Shown one piece after another: positions 9,745 to 21,192 of a stretch of 34,848 nucleotides of DNA. The DNA is from Fragilaria crotonensis (taxonomy: Eukaryota; Bacillariophyta; Fragilariophyceae; Fragilariales; Fragilariaceae): contig JAKSYS010000656.1 in assembly GCA_022925895.1 (NCBI GenBank), positions 1-34,848 on the forward strand, written 5' to 3'. The notes under the pieces were generated by a model. It was given only the letters and a program-made list of their open reading frames with translations, was not told where the DNA came from and ran no database searches. Each line of letters opens with the position of its first letter. Within the stretch, counting starts at the first letter, position 1. The translations under genes and the position numbers were made by a program.

Positions 9745-12588
9745 ATGTCAGGATTTGTATGCTACAACCCGCATTGTATGAGCCGTCACAAACTGTTCAC
9801 AACAGAAAAGGCATTCACAATCCATTTTCAGCGGTCACCGACATGTTTAGCTTTTCTCCGTCGCGGCCATTCAACAACCACAACACCAGTTGCGCAATAT
9901 CGCGTTGACGCAACCTTTGATGAAAGCGTTTTACAAGTACCAAACGTCCCAAGCATTTGCGTTGCGAAGTGGTAAATGACTTGTACAATCGTGCAGCTCC
10001 ATCGTCGTTGAACGCACTGCCAGCATTGTTGCCACCCGTCATTCATATGACGGAATCACCGTTTGATGATATAAATGACATTCAAAATCTTGTGGATGAA
10101 CCCAATGATATACCTGAATGTCCAACACGTCATGATAGAGTTGCCGCATCACAATTTATGTTTTCTACGGATCAAAAATGGACCATTTCATTGTTAAAGA
10201 TATTGGATGACATAAATGCGCCTGATTATGCGTTTGAATCGGTCTTAAATGGGCCAGACATGCCCACGCAGATGGGTACTCATTTAATCCCGTCGGTGGG
10301 CAATCGCGATTGAAAAATGTGGATGTTCTGTTTCAATCTGTGACAAACGCACAGAGGCTGTTACCTGCGGTTGTCACTGTGGAGGTGCCGCACGGACCAC
10401 CGTGCGATGTCATCGCTTATGAATTCGCACCGCAATTACTTAACTTGTTGCAAAACCCGTCCATCATGACTGCTGAAAATCTATTGATTGATTTGAACAA
10501 TCCCTTGGTACCATATCAGAGCCCTGATGGCAGACTTGGGGATGCGCTTTCTGGGAGTGTGTATCGCGATGCATACCAACGAATGATAACGAATCCGGCA
10601 CGACAATTATTTGTTCCCATTATCCAATGGATCGACCGCACACATGTGACAGGTAATGCCCGATTTTCACTGAAACCATACATGTTCGCGCCAGCTATTT
10701 TTAAAGAGGAGTTTCGTCGTAAGCTACAGGCCTGGGGATATCATGGCTTCCTCCCAAAAGCAAAATTATCATCCGCACAAAATCAAACTAACATGAAACA
10801 AGGTGACAATGTGCGGAACTATCATGCCCAGTTGGATGCAGTGTTAAGTTCATTTACTTCGGCCGGTCCCTATTTAATGAATGTATCATTGCCAATTGGT
10901 CCCCAGGGAATCATGCAAGTGGATGTCGTCACTTGTATTTTGTATGTCATTCAAGACATGCAAGAAGGTGACATGTTGTGTGGTCGATTTGGGTCACATG
11001 GAGCAGGCATTCAGCGACATAGTCGTGCGTGTGATGTCGATCATGAAAATTTGGATAATCCTGAGGTCCAATGTTCTATGCTTTCAGCCCACGATATTGC
11101 AGCCATTGCGCGTGATCCCAACGTGGCAACTCGAAAACGATGGTCACAACATCGTTTGAATAATGTCTTTGATAGCATTCCGATGGCCGACCCAATTCGT
11201 GGAATATATGGTGCAACACCGGTTGAAACCATGCATGCGTTTCGTAAAGGCATGATCGAAATGGTCACGTTCTTGATTCTTGAAAATGTCCCTCCCAGCC
11301 AGTTGGCGGCGTTGGACGCCCTTGCAATTCGGTTTCACAATACGCACCGACAAACAATTCGCCGAACGTTTCCTGCAACGGATTTTAGCCAAGGTATCAC
11401 AAATTTGACAAAAATTTCAGCAGCGGAACGTTTGGGTTTGGTATTTTTGTTTGTAATTCTGGCACAATATGATGAAGGATGGCTGATTTTAGAATCCACG
11501 TTTGAAATGCGGCGAGTAAGAGCCCAAAGTGCTGATAAAAACGCTGCAGCCGAAGAAGCTGCCAACCTTCCTGCTGTGATTTCTGTCTTTGAGGCAATGT
11601 TATGTTTTGATCAATGGCTCAATAAAACCTCATACTGGACCCCGCAGCATCATGCAGAATCCAAAATGGTTGTTCAGAATGCCATCAAAACATTAATGTC
11701 CATGTGTGTAACTGACATTCCACTGTCCAAAAACAAATCGTGGAAGTTTCCAAAGTTTCACGAATTGTTGCATTTACTCGACAATATGGAACGGTTTGGT
11801 GCTCCAATCAATTATTGTGCGCAACGTCCAGAATCACTGTTAATTCCAGTTGCCAAAAGCCTGGCCGCCGAGCACAAAAACGTCACAATGGATCTGCTTA
11901 CGAACTACAATCTGCGCAACGCTTGTCGTATTCACTGATGATTAATGCAGTCTATACCAGAATATGGGACACCACAAAAGGTGCCGCTAACGTTCCTGAG
12001 AACACCAATCCTCCGACCAGCACTGGCAAAGCCACTTTTGGAACATTGACATGTGACTTCACAACTGGATATCGGTTGTGTTGGCATACTCAAACCAATG
12101 TCTCATTGATGCACATTCCCGATACTGTATTGCAGTTCTTGAGTTACCAATTTGGTTCAAAGGTGCATGTGTGCACGGAGCTGAGGCACAACGCATCCAC
12201 GTATCGATGCCATCCATCATTCCAATCTGGAGGTCCTGTTTATGATTGGATGAATGTGAACTTCAAAACCAAAACGTCCAACAGAGTCTCGGTGCATCCG
12301 TGCCGTTTAACTATGGTTGTTGTTACCAACAATCTGCAACCCATTCGACTGGTTGTCCAAAAAGGCTTACACACAACTGGCATCAAATCAGTGCTTCTGA
12401 CCGAATGGTTAATGTCCGACGATTATACCGTTATTGAACCTTCTGATATAGATGGCCCCTGCTTTGCTATTTTGATTAAGGATGATGGCTCTAAAATTTT
12501 GCAAACGTTGCCTCGCCATTTGTGGGCATCAGAATTTACTGAACCTGTGGACGAGTCAAGCAAATGCTATCTCAAAACAGGGTCATAA
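9745..12588 (+). CDS. KDZ/Zisupton-type DNA transposase, unit 1 (frame-broken)
   Basis: Predicted cut-and-paste transposase of about 940 residues. The start ATG at 9745 follows AT-rich leader DNA. The N-terminus has a Cys/His finger (C-x4-C, then H and C in HFQRSPTC). The core is the open frame 10310-11938 (542 aa). In that numbering D109 lies in IQWIDRTHV, D216 in VIQDMQEGD (followed by LCG and a later Cys), and E508 in CAQRPESLLIP after a KFHELLHLLDNM helix. This fits the D-D-E layout of KDZ transposases with a Cys insert; the triad assignment is my inference. After a frame switch near 11900 come QRLSYSLMINAVY and STYRCHPSFQSGGPVYDW, also present in the second unit. Frame breaks occur near 9970, 10283 (a TTT run) and 11900. 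Unit 2 at 24.25-27.55 kb is clearly homologous along its whole length. Confidence 0.72.
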
Positions 12589-12597
12589 TAAAATAAA
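12587..12597 (+). terminator. Overlapping polyadenylation signals after the unit 1 transposase
   Basis: Two overlapping AATAAA hexamers (12587-12592 and 12592-12597) lie at and directly after the TAA stop at 12586-12588. On the other strand the companion gene ends with an AATAAA overlapping its own TGA stop. Only 36 bp separate the two stops, so the two transcripts must overlap at their 3' ends. Confidence 0.5.
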
Positions 12598-12624
12598 TGT
12601 TATACTTAATTCATGTAAAAGGTT

Positions 12625-15600
12625 TCAATTTATTTCTGTCATCAATGTCATTTTTTCAATCCTCTGCTGTCGCTGTCCTTCATATCGAAAAATGTAACCC
12701 CGCCGGAATCCAACAAACTCACTCTTCACCAATGGAGTAGAGGTACAATAATTCAAAGCCTCTTCGCAAAAAGGGAGGGCTTTAACCTCATTCGCATCAT
12801 ACACAAATCCTCCATGAATGCAAACGGCATGACAACAGCTACCGTCCGATGCAGTCAGAACACCAAGCAAGAGGTTTCGCGCATCGAGGTCAACTCTCCA
12901 ATCGAATTGTCGAGGCAAACGCCGAATCACTATCCAAGTCGGAAGAATGCTTCTCGCATGTTTCACAACATTTTCCAAAGCATCGACAACTGCCCCTTTT
13001 AAAATTTCTTCACCGAAATTGTCAATGGTAGATGCCTCGTCGCAAAAACCTAGCGAAAACAAAGCTGAAGCAAGGGCCTTCGACACACACAAATCTTTTC
13101 CATCAGCTTGATTGAAGTGGACAGCAGGCGCCCCCATAACATTGCAAGTTTGGATGGTGGTGCAAGTGAGATGGTTTGTAATCACCGACGGGCACATCCA
13201 CGAACCCACGTAGATCCCCCATCTTCAACTCCTTCACAAATGGTTCACCAAATGCCATACTGACAAACTCTTCCTCCAAAGTTGTCTCCTTATTATTTTC
13301 CATTCGACCTAACCATTTCTCTTTTGAAGTAACAGGCTTTCGAATGACTGACTTTTGCCATTTTGCCTCTTCCTTTTCAAGACGTATTTTCTCATGTTTC
13401 TTGATGTTCATTGGACTTCTTGCAACCTTAGAAGGTGTGGGTGGTGCCTTTTGCTGTGACATTCGGCGTCTGGGAATTGTCTGTTCCAAAAGCGAAAGTT
13501 TGTCGATTCGCTCCGCTGGAAGGTCAGCAAATCCAAGCTTCTTTCGCCTCTTGGCATTCGTTACATCCTTCTCATTTATGACCTTCTTTGTTGCTTCATA
13601 ATCAATCACATGGCGAACTTGGGGAGGCACATATCGCACACGAACAACTTTATGTTTGGCGATTCTTACTTCAACATCACGTGGAACGTCAGTCCACTTG
13701 TCTGTTTGATGCATGTTGATAATATGTTGAATGTCCACATCTGCATATTCGCTTCGGACCCATTCTTCATCGACTTTTAGTTCTTCTTCAGAGACCACCA
13801 TTGTTTTTTGGATCTGTTTCGCTTGGTTCTTGATAAACCAAGCGAGCATAAAAGCTGTTGTTTGCTTTTTCAAAGCGGAGCCCCTTAACCATCGTAAGGC
13901 GAGTAAACATGAACTCGTTCGTCAACTCCTTTGTAAACTGAGATCGTTCATTCTTGATACCTTTAATCAACTCACGGATGTATTCTTTCTTGGTTTCGGA
14001 GCAATCTCGGGCTTTCATTTGCTTTGCCCAAAACTCAATCGTTTTCTGGTGATCCTTTTCACTTGACCAGTTCCACTTTTCAAAACTCTCTGCAATAAAT
14101 TTTGAGAGTTCCGCTTTGAAACCTTTGTCGATAGTGACAATTGTATCATCTGCAGTCGCTGTAGCATGGTATTTGTGATAGAAGGCCCCAATCGTAGTTG
14201 TCGACTGTGTAGAAACCTTTTGCTGTTTGGCTTCCTCAGTGAGCACGATGTAATCATTGTCGACATCACCATCATCATCATCGCTTTTGAGTCTTCCTTT
14301 CTTTCGTTGGGGTACCACATTGTCATCTTCAAACAGAACATCATCAAGATGCAATCGTTTCAACAATTCGCCATCTTTGCGCTTCTTTGTGGGGGTTCGA
14401 ATGTGGAGTTTGATGGGTCCAAGTTTTGAAGGATCCTCGATCTTCTTGATTGTGTACCCTGGTTCTTCATCTGCCGACTTGTCTTTTTTTTGTTGGTGTG
14501 TCTTCAATTTCGATGTCTGCAACGTCGTCTTTTGTTGGTGTGTGGTCGATTCTGATTTCTGCAACAATAGTGTCAGGATCGATTATTGTCAAATCATCAG
14601 CAGAGGCTCTTGCGATTTCATTTGATTGTGAAGCAACCTGCGTTGCAGCAGCCATCGAAGGCTCTGTCTCTGGCGACATGAAATTGATTTCATTGTCATC
14701 AACAGTTTCCCTTAATGCAGCAGAGGCTTTCGCATCTGGCGACATTAAATTGATTGTCACATTTTCATCCAGATTCATGGATACACCAGCCCCTCTCTTT
14801 GCTGGTGATGATAAATCAAAAGCCTTATCTGCCTTTTCTGCTGGTGAAGATAAATCAACAATGATATTTCTGTCGGGGCTCTGGGAAACATCAATTGCAG
14901 ATGAATCACCTTGAGCTGCAGCTTGGTGTCTTTTCTTTTTCTCTTCATCAATTTGTTTGCGCAGTAGGCGAAGTTTTGGCTTGGACAATGTCTGGCGCTT
15001 TTTCATTGTGTCGAAATCGGGCCAAGCAAGTGTACTCTGCTTTGTTTCCAAGTATAATGGATTGACCGAATTGTTCTTGTTCACTCGTTTTGGGAACACC
15101 TCATATTGCATAGCAGCCATCCGATCAAAGAGAACAAACCATTCTTGGCGAAGCATAGTAAGATAATCTGCCAATATCAAGTCGTTGTTTTCCGTCGGGA
15201 GTGGTTCAAAACCGTCTGTCAAAGTAGGCAAACCACTCCTTTGTGATGTTATCCTGATGTAGCTCCCAATTCTTCTGAGGACCAAATTGCTCATCGAAAT
15301 TCATTCGTTCCACTTTTTGGGTGCAAACATTTCGCAATATAATCCCGACAGCAGCAACAACTCCCACTCCACAGTTCCATCCATCGTCTTGTCGTGGGGA
15401 GCAAATTTGCTTCTGGGAGACGTAAGGCCGGAAAGCTTTTGGTTCCAAGCATATTGCCTTGGGACGTTTTTCCAAATGGGGAACACCATCTCATAGCCGC
15501 ACCTTGCGCAGGCATGCTTTCTTGGTAAACTTTGGTGCTGTATGACAAGTTCAGGAACCAAATGATGCCTGTATCAATGGAGACATCCCGCGTCCCAAAC

Positions 15601-17626
15601 GGATATTTGCTGCAGTATCGGAAGAAAAATGGTTTTGGAGAATTGTCTGCATTCTCAATGTCACCAACGTTGTCACGAATGTACCCTGGATTGAAGACAA
15701 AAGTAACACTCCAGTGCTCACCATCCTCATTTTGAGGGAACACTAATACCTGTTTCGAAAGCAATCCGGGATTTCTCTCGATGATTTCATGCACCACAAA
15801 GTCTTGCTGAACTTGTTGTGTACGTTTAATCTGTTTCGAACCTGTTCCCAAAATCTTTTGGACCAAGGCTTCCGAGTTCCTTTTCATCCATTGATGCATT
15901 GTCTTTTTCCAATTGAAGGAGGGCTTTGTAAGATGCGTGCGCCGCAAAACCTTTCTTCAAGACGCTTCCAAAATAAACAGACAAAATGAAAGTTGCATCT
16001 TCATATCTTCCATCACATGTCAAAATCGAAAGCATCAAGTTTATCTCACCACTCGAAAACCATTGTGTTCCTTCCGATTCACTATGTTGCTTGCGACGGA
16101 CCAGCGTCATTTCGCCTTTCAAGAACAACGAATTGGCAGGCAACAAAGGCTCAAGTGGACCAGGCAAGAGTTTGCGCAAAAGCGGTAGTGACATAAATAG
16201 ATTGTCCGCATCTTTTCGATCGTAGACGAATCTTCCACCACCTATCAAAAGTGGAGGTGGATACTGGCACCAGAATGGTTGGGTCCTCGGTTCAACATTG
16301 ACTGTGTCTTCATCATCTTCCTTGTCCTTGGCGGCATTTGCAGAATTGCGGTAATTCAATTCACCATGGCGCAAATGCATAAGCATTGGGTGCTTTGAAT
16401 CATTTGTTGAGCGCAAAAAGGATGATGGGGTTTGGGATTTCAATGCTGTTTGCAAATGCAAAGGAAGCATTTTAAACCCGTCATCTGCTTCACTTTTGTT
16501 CAACTGACGAAAACCAATCATCGTGTAGAAGTGAAATGCTGATGGTTCTGAACATTGAAGGAACACCTCAATCGTCTTGACATCCTTAATGGATGCACAC
16601 CGTTTAATAACTTGAACCATCATGAACAAACCCACTCCATTGCGGCGCCACGATGTTATCGAAGGCGGATGTGCTGTCAAATGGTGCGTCACTCCCAAGA
16701 AAGACACAAATACCGACATTGCTCCATGATCGTTTGGATCGCGATGCAATTGAAAAGTAACCGCTGACACTGTGATCAGGGATGAGGCATATGGCGTCAG
16801 GGATTTCGGTAGAACACCCTTTTTGGCAACCCGAAGAGCAAGCATCATGATTGTGATATCTTGTTTCATGGCCCGATCGATTTGTTCTTCCATTGACGGA
16901 GAGGGATGGAAAATCTCGGTGTAAAATTGTCGAGCGCAAGTTAAGAAATTCTTTGGAGCTGTTCCAAAAGAAATGTTTTCGACGCATTGCGGCCCCAAGA
17001 GAACATGGCGAAAATGCCACATTTTATTGCCAATGTCTCCAGGCTTGAATATAGCCTCCGCAAACCGAAAGTGTTTGAACCAATTACGGAATGGAGGTAA
17101 ATTCTGTTCCACAAAGCCGACATCCAACCCACGGATATACGCAGCAATTATGCCGCGCTTCTGTCCATGATTAAGTTGTCCAGCCAACTCATTAATTCCG
17201 TCAAACTTATACACCGAAGCTAATGTTGAAACTTTCGTGGGTGTACTTGGAACAGGAACCACAACATCGACGTCACCTTCAATAAGTTTGTGGATAACCT
17301 CAGGAGTGGGCGTTGTGCGGTACTGCCTCACCAGCAGCCTTGGCCATAACCTCAAGTCCTTGCATGGGATCGGCACTTGCAAGATTCGACAATGCCAATG
17401 CAGAAGCTGCCAAATCTGCATCACCATCCAATTCAACAGGAGGCATTTGGCTTGTCTCAGCTCTGGCATTTGCCTCTGAGGACGACGAAACCAAACTATC
17501 ACTGTTTTCCATCCTACCAATCATGAGTGTTGTCTCAGCATTGGTGACTGTTTCTGATGCGGCCGTGGACTCAGCTTCACTATCAACTTCACGAAGCATT
17601 TCACTCGTCAAATCTTTCCCACTCAT
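12625..17626 (-). CDS. Companion protein of KDZ unit 1: GNAT acetyltransferase, Ulp1-like protease and papain-like domain (frame-broken)
   Basis: One very large protein (about 1,650 residues) read leftward through successive overlapping frames. It starts at 17626 (MSGKDLTSEM) with an acidic Ala/Ser-rich head. A GNAT domain follows at about 16848-16495, with the acetyl-CoA loop WRRNGVGLFM and a FYTMIGFRQLN end. Next is a Ulp1/SENP-like C48 cysteine protease (about 15800-15330), with EHWSVTFVFNP carrying the probable catalytic His and QDDGWNCGVGV carrying the Gln and Cys; the Cys codon is 15371-15373. The usual Asp is not obvious. Then comes a long Lys/Glu/Ser-rich low-complexity region with repeats of a D-L/F-S/M-S-P motif (about 15000-14600). 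A C-terminal domain at about 13130-12640 has KDLCVSKALASALF, then SCCHAVCIHGGFVYDAN, a Cys...His...Asp order like papain-fold peptidases. Likely nuclear, acting on SUMO/ubiquitin-type conjugates. Frame switches lie at 13131-13135, 13866-13870, 14484-14491, 15208-15211 and 15396-15399, all homopolymers. Confidence 0.65.
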
Positions 17627-17689
17627 GATGGAGAATCAACAATCGTATGATTTCAATCAGACCTCACAAACTTCAATGACGCCCAATGG

Positions 17690-17815
17690 CTTGAACGGTC
17701 CTTTGCTAAACAAAGGACTACTGCACCAACCGAGTAATGTGGGCTTTACCAGTAAGGCACGACGTGTAGGCACACTACTCTTTCGAGCAAGATCCTCGCA
17801 GGTGACTGGTGTCCA
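17690..17815 (+). repeat. Duplicated 126-bp unit, copy 1
   Basis: Starts CTTGAACGGTCC and runs to GTGTCCAC. It is identical to 17961-18086 apart from one base. It contains a perfect hairpin GTCCTTTG-CTAAA-CAAAGGAC (about 17698-17718). The repeat lies just upstream of the companion gene (start 17626, minus strand), so it could be promoter or leader sequence, or subterminal transposase-binding repeats. Similarity continues weakly after the block (CACACAAAA, GGTGCAGCAAC). Confidence 0.8.
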
Positions 17816-17960
17816 CTGTCCACACACAAAACCGAGCTGGTGCAGCAACAGAGAGAAGCAAGGAATGACAGGAACAATAATTGCGTCCTCGCAACAACTG
17901 TGGCCAAACAGCACAATGTCCTCCAAATCAATCAACAACAATGTACCAGGCGTCCAATTT

Positions 17961-18086
17961 CTTGAACGGTCCTTTGCTAAACAAAGGACTACTGCACCAA
18001 CCGAGTAATGTGGGCTTTACCAGTAAGGCACGACGTGTAGGCACACTACTCTTTCGAGCAAGATCCTCGCAGGTGACTGATGTCCA
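17961..18086 (+). repeat. Duplicated 126-bp unit, copy 2
   Basis: Second copy, 271 bp downstream of the first and in the same orientation, with the same internal hairpin (about 17969-17989). Only one mismatch in 126 bp implies a recent tandem duplication or a misassembly. Confidence 0.8.
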
Positions 18087-19831
18087 CACACAAAACTCGA
18101 GATGGTGCAGCAACTGAACAATCTTATCAATCAATAACGACGACAATGCTTGCCAGCTGAAGTTGTTGGTTGTAAAACTGACAAAACAGATCAAAATTGG
18201 AGTGAGTTATTTCGATTGTGATGCAGCAAAGCAGTTTCCTCTTGGTTGCACAACGGTAAGATCTTGATCAGTACCAGGTACAGTGATAAAGAGTACCTAC
18301 TGTCAAAGGAACAAGCGCGTAGTAAATACAACACAGTGCTCCTACCACCATGCAGTAGAGGCCACGTGTTTTTGGCGCGTACTACCAGTAAGTACTCACT
18401 GTACAAAAACAACAGTGCTGGTACGACGATGCCGTAGAAAACGCGTGGAAGTAGAGTTTTTGTACATCCGGGTTACCCTGCGGCAACACACCAAAATTCC
18501 CCTGATCTCATCCATTCAAAAAGAACAACAACCTTGTCATCTTCAAAGCCAAAACTCTCACAGATTCATCTCATGACATAAGAGGATGGGATGTTACTTA
18601 CAGAAACGAATTTGGTGAAGAATTGAGAAAAGAGTGAATAGAAGTGTGTCAGTTCACTTGAGGATCTGACACTGGATGGAGTTGTGTACCAAAAATGTGT
18701 TCGACGCATAACGGTCGTTTAACGTCATGTTAACATCGATTTAACGGATAATGTACCGAGAAGGTTTATACTACTTCTTCACACAAACGCAGGTTTTGAG
18801 GTGCATTAACTAGCAGGGACCGCAGTGGTTCGATGCCCGCAGCCCCAAGATCGTCAGTTCCATTTGCGTTCTCGAGGAGCCTTGGCGGTTTGTTTAACAG
18901 CAAAAGCAAATTGAATTGCGACATATATATAACGGCACGCCTACAAGACGAGTATCACTATCAACACCGAAACCACACCAAGTAACGATGCATCGAAACA
19001 CAATTGCAACACAACGGTTGATTCCGTGATATAACCGCAGTAGAAAAAACAATGGCAAATACAAAATGAAGAATTTCAAAGCCATTTGCTACGCGAAAAA
19101 AAGCGATGGAACAATAAGCAATCACACGACAGCTAACCACCATATACGACAACCGCCAACATATGGAACGACCGGTACAGCAGCAATGTGTTTATCCTAT
19201 TGTGATGCCGCATCTGCAGAGGCCCACATAGGTTACACAAAATTGTCTAACAATGAACACGTCTGTATTACGCATTAGCGAGACGGCGAGCAATCAAAGT
19301 AAAAAGTAAGAACAATACAGTCGTATTGCAGACCAGTAGAAGTACCGGCCGAAGTAAAGTACTTACTAAGAACTCAACGATAGTAAAAAAGGGCAATGAA
19401 AACATTTGATGCAAACTACTAGATTACTTTCACGGAAGTAGCGTTGAATCGTGTGAATCCAGTATCTTGTTCTACGTTGAATACAGCGGCAGCACGTTAA
19501 TTTAATTTACCGTTTTTTGTTCTTAGCACGGAACCAGTTCACAGTGCCATCAATTTATTACTGAGATTTTAATGCGGGAAACAATGTTCAAATTTAAATA
19601 ATGCGCGGCACGCAATTAAGGTTTGACTTTCAAATAAATCGTAAGTCGTAACTTTTGTTTGAACCACAACACGTGTTTTGGTTCACATTTATACATGCAA
19701 CAAACCACATGTTGTCATACAACATATATCTACGTTGGATGAAATGATCAATGTTTGAATGAGTTTGCATTAATCGTGGAATTATAAAGACTTACTACAG
19801 CACGTTTTACATGAGTTCATAAAACGCAAGT
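18087..19831. other. Spacer between KDZ unit 1 and gene D
   Basis: About 1.7 kb without a convincing gene; all frames are short (97 codons or fewer) and lack motifs. It contains GTAC-rich short inverted repeats (GTACAGTGA near 18278 against TCACTGTAC near 18396), a TATA-like stretch CATATATATAACG near 18922, and AT-rich DNA from 19500 to 19800. One end of KDZ unit 1 and the promoter of gene D should lie here. Confidence 0.4.
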
Positions 19832-21192
19832 TTGCTTCAGATGAACGGAATGCATCATCGCGGTCAACTGGACCCATCATCCGTTTTGGATGATGAACTG
19901 CCTTCGATACTTACCAAAAACATGTTGTATATGTCGAGACGAAATGATTGCGCAGTTGCTGAGGCCGTGCAAAGTGATCAAAAGTACTATATCATCAACA
20001 ACAACACCAAGTAACGCCGATCATGACTGGTTATTCTCCCATGCCATCAATGCGAGACGGCGGAGAAACAGAGCGTGCGTTAATGCCTGGAAATGTTGCA
20101 ATGGTTCCTCCTCATCCTCTTCCGCTTAACATGCAGCTTCAAAACACAATTGCGTCGCAACGCATGATGGTGAAAGAGTGTGTCAAAACAAAGTTGTTCA
20201 GTCGTCTCAAATTTTTAAAAAGACTTGCATGGTTTATATGATTTAAGACGTGGCACCGTTTGTTCGATGATTGTTGCTAATTGCAATGTAGCGACAGAAG
20301 ACGTTGATGAATACTGGTGGGCAGACATGCGTAAACTTGTTGTTTGTACTCACACAGATCGTCGCAACAACGTCATCAAAAACATGCGCTTAAGATTCAG
20401 AGGTACGTACAATTTTATGAATGGCTCGAGTGCAATCATATGACTAACGTTTGGTTTTGTTGTGTCAACGCAGACGGCATGTGTGGTAAGATACCGCACT
20501 TTAAAGTCAACAATGGTCAAAATGCCGATATGGACTACATGTTAGCTATGCGAGACAATTTGGTTCATTATGTTCATTTAATTGATATCTATGCGCCTTG
20601 CATTGTGGGACACAGTAATTGGAATGACAAGGCTAACATGATGAGTTATTGTCGTTCCGATGCTTGTGTTTTCAATGAATATGTGTTCTCGTTAAGCGAA
20701 GCCTTTATGCTTCTTGTGTTACTAAATTACACAGAGACATGGATGTCTGAATTGGCATTGGAACAATCAAAGGTATGACGATAAAGTGCAATGTTTTGAT
20801 TTTGTTCGATTGCCGTGCTAACACATTGCTATAAATATGGCCGATACTTCGTTACAGATTCAAGCACATGTTAACGCTGTTGCGGGTCAGGTCCCGCGAT
20901 TGTGGTAAGTTCTTGATTGCTGCGTGACAATATCGCAAGCATGCTACAAAGCTAACACTTGGTGCAATGGTAGGCACCAAAGTATACATTGTCACGAAAA
21001 CAACGCAACGATACTAATGGTGTAGCTGGGATTGGATGGACTGAAGATGGCATGAATAAGTTTAATGAGCTCTACGATTCCGTGAAAGAAGACAGGATTT
21101 CGCGTGGAGTGATGTTTAATAATCAATTGCTGAATGTTTTTGGAGCGCCAACGTGTTGTGAAACCAAATCCACGACGTGCAAACAACCGTAA
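19832..21192 (+). CDS. Gene D: relative of gene A, with short introns (frame-broken)
   Basis: Homologue of gene A, function unknown. The start is uncertain: candidate ATGs are near 19841 and at 20023 (MTGYSPMPSM). Conserved parts are VKTKLFSRLKFLK (about 20185-20220, matching VKNNLFRRIKF of gene A), SEAFMLLVLLNYTETW (about 20696-20743), and GWTEDGMNKFNELYDSV (about 21034-21085). Likely GT-AG introns are 20403-20473 (GTACGT...CGCAG, 71 bp), 20773-20857 (GTATGA...TACAG, 85 bp) and 20905-20973 (GTAAGT...GGTAG, 69 bp). Splicing the first joins GLRFR-like coding to DGMCGKIPHF in frame. The third leaves the last exon out of frame by my count, and a further frame switch lies at the TTTTTAAAAA run 20212-20221. 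The W-x-x-(D)G-x-x-(K/Q)FN pattern recurs in many diatom hypothetical proteins in my memory, unverified. Confidence 0.55.

Larger units (their letters stand above)
9745..17626. mobile_element. KDZ-type transposon unit 1 (coding extent)
   Basis: Minimum extent of a two-gene DNA transposon: the transposase on the plus strand and the GNAT/Ulp1 companion on the minus strand, tail to tail. True termini must lie outside, somewhere in 8.1-9.7 kb and 17.6-19.8 kb. I could not pair terminal inverted repeats or target-site duplications. Genes A and D, which are related to each other, flank this unit and could be part of a larger element or of neighbours. Confidence 0.5.

Noticed and set aside
14257-14914. 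Plus-strand hydrophobic Ser-rich frames that resemble membrane proteins
   Set aside because: Antisense to the low-complexity Lys/Asp-rich region of companion 1; hydrophobic look is the complement of acidic and basic codons.
18800-18880. tRNA-like B box (GGTTCGATGCC near 18822)
   Set aside because: No 5-bp T stem forms around it, the candidate A box is too close, and no cloverleaf can be drawn on either strand.
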